64,000 nucleotides of DNA from Methylomicrobium agile. Its GTDB lineage: Bacteria > Pseudomonadota > Gammaproteobacteria > Methylococcales > Methylomonadaceae. Both the position numbers and the translations under genes were made by a program. This document shows positions 60,721 to 64,000 of this stretch, piece after piece. The DNA is taken from assembly GCF_000733855.1 (NCBI RefSeq), contig NZ_JPOJ01000001.1:124001-188000 (forward strand), read 5' to 3'. How positions within the stretch are numbered: the first letter of the stretch is position 1; every line of letters begins with the position of its first letter. The notes beneath the pieces are model-generated. The model searched no databases. It saw nothing but the letters and a program-made list of their open reading frames with translations, and was not told the origin of the DNA.

Positions 60721-60825
60721 GGGATTTCGACGAGACTATCGCGTTTGCAATCGGTATCTGCATTTTACCAGACCAATAGAGTATAATTTGCGGCAATTAT
60801 TGACATTGATTTTACACGGCGGAAC

Positions 60826-62007
60826 ATGAGCATCAAACTATCCCATAGAGTGCAGGCAGTCAAACCTTCCCCCACCCTGGCGATTACCGCCCGGGCCGCG
60901 CAAATGCGTGCAGCCGGCAAGGACATCGTCGGCCTCGGCGCGGGCGAACCCGATTTCGATACGCCCGAACACATCAAGGCGGCCGCGGTAGAAGCCCTGG
61001 CGAAAGGTTTCACCAAATACACCGCTGTGGACGGCATCGCGAGTTTGAAGAAAGCGATCATCGAAAAGTTCAAAAAGGACAACGGGCTCGACTATCAGCC
61101 GAAGCAGGTTCTGGTGTCCTGCGGCGGCAAACAGAGTTCGTTCAACCTGACGCAGGCGCTGTTGAACCCGGGCGACGAAGTGATCATCCCTGCCCCGTTC
61201 TGGGTGTCGTATCCGGACATGGTGCTGCTCGCGGACGGCGTGCCGGTGATCATCGAAACGACCCAGGCGCAGCGCTTCAAGATTACTCCCGAACAATTGC
61301 GCAAGGCGATTACCCCGAAAACCCGGTTGATCTTCATCAACAGCCCGTCGAATCCGTCCGGGATCGCCTATACGCTCGACGAACTGAAAGCGCTCGGCGA
61401 CGTGCTGAAAGACTATCCGAACATCATCATCGCAACCGACGACATGTACGAACATATCCTCTGGAAGCAAGGCACGTTCGTGAACATCCTGAACGCGCAT
61501 CCGGATCTGTACGACCGTACCGTGGTGATGAACGGCGTCTCGAAGGCCTACTCGATGACCGGCTGGCGCATCGGCTATGCGGCGGGCCCCGCCGACCTGA
61601 TCGAGGCAATGACCACTGTGCAGTCGCAAAGCACCTCGAACCCGACCTCGATTTCGCAGGTCGCCGCCGAAGCGGCGCTGACCGGCGACCAAAGCTTCAT
61701 CAACGACATGTGCGTCGAATTCAAGAAACGCCACGATTATGTGGTGGCCGAATTCAACAAGATCGACGGCATCGACTGCATCGAAACCGACGGGACTTTC
61801 TACGTGTTTCCGAACATCGAGAAACTGTTGGCTCGCCTGGACGGCATCGACGACGACTTGGCGTTTTCGGAATACCTGATCGAGAAGGCCGGCGTCGCGC
61901 TGGTGCCGGGTTCCGCCTTCGGCACGCCTGGCCACATCCGGATTTCGATCGCGACCAGCATGGCGAATCTGGAAAAAGCGATGGAGCGGATCCGCAACGC
62001 GGTTTGA
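60826..62007 (+). CDS. Aspartate-type aminotransferase (class I, subgroup I-beta)
   Basis: 393 residues, PLP enzyme moving the amino group between aspartate and 2-oxoglutarate (prephenate transfer is possible in this subgroup). LGAGEPDFDTPEHI, FINSPSNPSGIAY, and the PLP Lys240 in GVSKAYSMTGWRIGYAAGP are clear; the carboxylate-binding Arg lies in the C-terminal GHIRISIATS. A TATAAT at 60782-60787 may be its -10 box. Single gene. Confidence 0.93.
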   Translation: MSIKLSHRVQAVKPSPTLAITARAAQMRAAGKDIVGLGAGEPDFDTPEHIKAAAVEALAKGFTKYTAVDGIASLKKAIIEKFKKDNGLDYQPKQVLVSCGGKQSSFNLTQALLNPGDEVIIPAPFWVSYPDMVLLADGVPVIIETTQAQRFKITPEQLRKAITPKTRLIFINSPSNPSGIAYTLDELKALGDVLKDYPNIIIATDDMYEHILWKQGTFVNILNAHPDLYDRTVVMNGVSKAYSMTGWRIGYAAGPADLIEAMTTVQSQSTSNPTSISQVAAEAALTGDQSFINDMCVEFKKRHDYVVAEFNKIDGIDCIETDGTFYVFPNIEKLLARLDGIDDDLAFSEYLIEKAGVALVPGSAFGTPGHIRISIATSMANLEKAMERIRNAV

Positions 62008-62083
62008 TCGCTCCTCCACCCACTAGAGCATTTTCGTTTTGGGTGTACGGTCATAAGCCATGCCGCAAAGTGAGGGGGAAACT

Positions 62084-62307
62084 CGTCATTCCGGCAGGGA
62101 TTACCGGACGACTGCATGGATGCAGGAGATAGAGCAACGCAGGGAGCGGTTGCCGAATCCAGAAGCCAGGGATGGCAAGCTTTAATGCATCCCTGCAGTC
62201 TGGATCTCGGCACAAATCTGTCTGGAACAGATTTGCATTGACCCGAAGGGGGCCAGGCAGGAAAGCCTGGCATGAATCCCTGCCGAGATGACGGCTTGAC
62301 TTAACGG
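62084..62307. repeat. MITE-like dispersed repeat, copy 2
   Basis: Shares the ends CGTCATTCCGGCAGGGATT and (complement) CCGTCATCTCGGCAGGGATT, and the interior GGACGACTGCATGGATGCAG and CGGTTGCCGAATCCAGAAGC, with the copy at 39570-39799. It carries an extra piece of about 60 bases (62212-62274) with its own small hairpins (CAGATTTG, CCAGGC/GCCTGG). Confidence 0.78.
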
Positions 62308-62381
62308 TAGTGCGCCCTTATACGCGATATGAAAATGCTCTAGAAATCGTTCCCATACTCCGGCCTGGGAATGTAATAGCT

Positions 62382-62549
62382 GTAGGGCGGATTAGACGCG
62401 CCATTCGGTAAACTCTCCGGTATGTGGAGAGCTCTACGCGCGTCGTAATCCGCCATGTCCAAGCGCGATTTCATACGGCGGATTACGACGCGCGGTAAAA
62501 GCCTTCAGAGCTGAGAGTCCGAATAAAATGCGCGTCTAATCCGCTCTAC
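62382..62549. repeat. Nested REP-type inverted repeats
   Basis: The outer arms GTAGGGCGGATTAGACGCGC and, near the end, GCGCGTCTAATCCGC with CTCTAC pair. Inside, CGCGCGTCGTAATCCGCC pairs with GGCGGATTACGACGCGCG. It fills the gap between the MITE copy and the DUF3137 gene. The 62008-62561 region otherwise holds no gene. Confidence 0.82.
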
Positions 62550-62561
62550 AACAAACAACTC

Positions 62562-63536
62562 CTAAACCTTCCCCCAAATCCTCAGATTCAGGTTCAGGTC
62601 GTCCACGATCCCCGCGACCAGCGCTAGATAGCGGAAATATTCCCGCAAATACCCCGACTGCGCGCCGCTCGAAAAAATCTTCGGCTCGAACAGGTTTTTA
62701 TTGATCGACAGCGCCAGGAACAATTTCGAATGGATGAAGGCAATATGGACCCGAGTGCCGGCCTTGTTCCTGAAGTTGACCAGCCGTTCCATCAGCGACG
62801 GCGACAGAATGTAGCGGGCCTCGACCTGATCGGTGCCGTACACGGTAAACAGCTTTTCGAATTCCGGATTTTCCAGTGCGACGAGCTCGCCGTGCCCGAA
62901 ACTCCATTTTTCGAAGAGTCTGCCGATCCCTAAAATGTTTTCTCTGGCATCGGGCACCACATAAGTTTTGCCCAGAAAGTGCTTGTTGAAATCGGCAATG
63001 AAGAAAATGCCTTTAAAAACGGTCTCCCAGCGCGTCTGCCGCCGTCCTTTCGAATCGGTCGTTTCATGTTTTTCCTGATGCCAAAGTTCGGAGAAACGCA
63101 GGCGGGTCGCGCCGAGCCCCCCTTCGACCAGATCGTCTCCTTCGAAACGATCGATCCGGCTTCTGAAAATATCGGATTCCCGGTAATCGTCTTCGCCGAT
63201 ATGGCGGTGCGGATAATAATCGAGATGCGGGTCGATCAATGCAACCAGTTCGCGAATCACGCCATTCTTGAATTCGGCCGTATAGTCTTTTTTCTTTTCG
63301 CTGAAACGATAAAACTGATAAAGCGCGGCAACCGCAAACGGCGCCGCCGCCACTAAATAAACGGGTTGGCCGGTCCTGAACAGCAACACGAAGCCGGGCG
63401 CACTCGCCAGCAAAAACACGACGCCGGTCCAGAACAGCGCCAGCAGCGCTTTACGTCCCGGCTCCAGATCGCGCAATACCGGCGCCAGGTTATCGCGGTA
63501 ACGCTTGATAAAATCTTCGGCCGAATTCATAGGCAT
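62562..63536 (-). CDS. DUF3137 membrane protein
   Basis: 324 residues, two transmembrane helices near the N-terminus (about 29-50 and 58-75), then a cytoplasmic part with FKGIFFIADFNKHFLGKTYV, EFEKLFTVYGTDQVEARYIL and VHIAFIHSKLFLAL, the DUF3137 blocks. Members are usually downstream of lemA, as the fragment here. Function unknown. Confidence 0.9.
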   Translation of the reverse strand: MPMNSAEDFIKRYRDNLAPVLRDLEPGRKALLALFWTGVVFLLASAPGFVLLFRTGQPVYLVAAAPFAVAALYQFYRFSEKKKDYTAEFKNGVIRELVALIDPHLDYYPHRHIGEDDYRESDIFRSRIDRFEGDDLVEGGLGATRLRFSELWHQEKHETTDSKGRRQTRWETVFKGIFFIADFNKHFLGKTYVVPDARENILGIGRLFEKWSFGHGELVALENPEFEKLFTVYGTDQVEARYILSPSLMERLVNFRNKAGTRVHIAFIHSKLFLALSINKNLFEPKIFSSGAQSGYLREYFRYLALVAGIVDDLNLNLRIWGKV

Positions 63537-63567
63537 CGGGCATTTTTACGGGAAAGGCGGATCGGGC

Positions 63568-63806
63568 TCAGCTTGCGAACAATTCCCTGGCGTCGATATT
63601 TTGCCTTTCTTCGGGAATCTCGATATAGGCCTTCAGGGAATCATTCATCATGCCGGCCGGAAGATTCGTCGGAAACTGTTCGCAGGCATTGTTATAGCTC
63701 ATCACCGAGGCGTTGTATGTTCGGCGCGCCGCAGAAACCTGTTCCTCGTGTTCCTCGGTTTCATTCCAGGCGGCCTGCAGTTGGATGAAGTTCTGATTGG
63801 CTTTGA
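63568..63806 (-). pseudogene. lemA: lemA, C-terminal fragment
   Basis: About 80 codons: FKANQNFIQLQAAWNETEEH, QVSAARRTYNASVMSYNNAC and FPTNLPAGMM are the LemA C-terminal coiled-coil part. An in-frame TGA stands just upstream near 63815, and the N-terminal two thirds, including the membrane anchor, are missing; the EAL gene end begins 100 bases away. A deletion fused the remainder to foreign sequence. Confidence 0.78.
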
Positions 63807-63903
63807 AATATCGCGATCATGGGAAGATAATTCAACAGGGAAAAAGGGTACAGGAAGGGCATCGCATCAGAAGGAGGAATCATGCAATCATCAAGGTTTG
63901 AGG

Positions 63904-64000
63904 CTACAAAGGAAAAAGTTCGATCGCAGGCTTCGGACGCCCGAAGTAATGGCCTTGCGCATACGCCGCGCCGCTGCGTTTCAGGACTTCGGCCTGATGG
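63904..64000 (-). CDS. EAL-domain protein, C-terminus only
   Basis: The last 31 codons, HQAEVLKRSGAAYAQGHYFG then RPKPAIELFPL, match the end of EAL (c-di-GMP phosphodiesterase) domains, where the QG-Y/H-FxRP motif precedes the stop. The rest lies beyond the window. Confidence 0.78.
   Translation of the reverse strand, partial: HQAEVLKRSGAAYAQGHYFGRPKPAIELFPL

Noticed and set aside
63883-64000. ATG with a strong AAGGAGG on the plus strand at the window end
   Set aside because: The frame runs antisense to the EAL-domain end, which fits a known family; the Shine-Dalgarno match is likely chance. It cannot be judged further because the window ends.

Overview
The window reads as a chromosomal segment of a gammaproteobacterium. 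Gene content and sequence style (qNOR with an FNR-type reductase, cyclic-2,3-diphosphoglycerate-synthase-like GTPase, stressosome operon, several IS families, REP and MITE repeats) suggest a methanotroph of the Methylococcales. That assignment is an inference; no marker gene such as pmoA or 16S rRNA is present.

Layout. 1-6 kb is housekeeping: the 3' end of glgX, an AmiC-type amidase, rnr (RNase R) and tRNA-Leu(CAG). 6.7-11.7 kb holds a DODA-type dioxygenase, an exonuclease relic, an FNR-type oxidoreductase paired with a quinol nitric-oxide reductase, and a DUF3565 protein. 11.7-16.2 kb is a graveyard of mobile DNA: an IS4 element; an IS3 relic split by a group II intron that is itself cut by an IS1 element; a decayed IS630; and an IS481 relic.

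16.3-39.3 kb is a complete type I-G (former I-U) CRISPR-Cas locus, read leftward. In transcription order it has a WYL regulator fragment, an 8-bp tandem repeat, a degenerate two-repeat mini-CRISPR, cas3, csx17, csb1, csb2, a small toxin-antitoxin relic, cas4-cas1, cas2 and the leader. The array has 121 repeats of 36 bp and 120 spacers. An IS66-family element sits inside one spacer with a perfect 8-bp target duplication, so 48 older spacers are cut off from the leader. The mini-CRISPR upstream of cas3 looks like a CreA/CreR-type natural guide. Its spacer matches 16 of 17 bases of an extended -10 promoter 480 bp away, the only mismatch is at position 6 (the flipped-out base in type I guides), and the site has a TTT PAM. 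This is the strongest candidate for a new system here.

39.5-47.5 kb carries a MITE-like repeat, an IS5-family element, and a TetR regulator divergent from an RND efflux operon (adaptor, pump, outer-membrane channel). 48-54 kb has a membrane mono-heme protein, a cupin, the cPGS-like GTPase, HlyIII- and PsiE-type membrane proteins and carbamate kinase. 54.2-58.2 kb is a five-gene overlapping stressosome operon: globin-coupled RsbR, RsbS, RsbT, an RsbX-type phosphatase and an RsbU-type PAS phosphatase. 58.3-64 kb has uvrB, a nucleotidyltransferase, an aspartate-type aminotransferase, repeats, a DUF3137 protein with a truncated lemA, and the 3' end of an EAL-domain gene.
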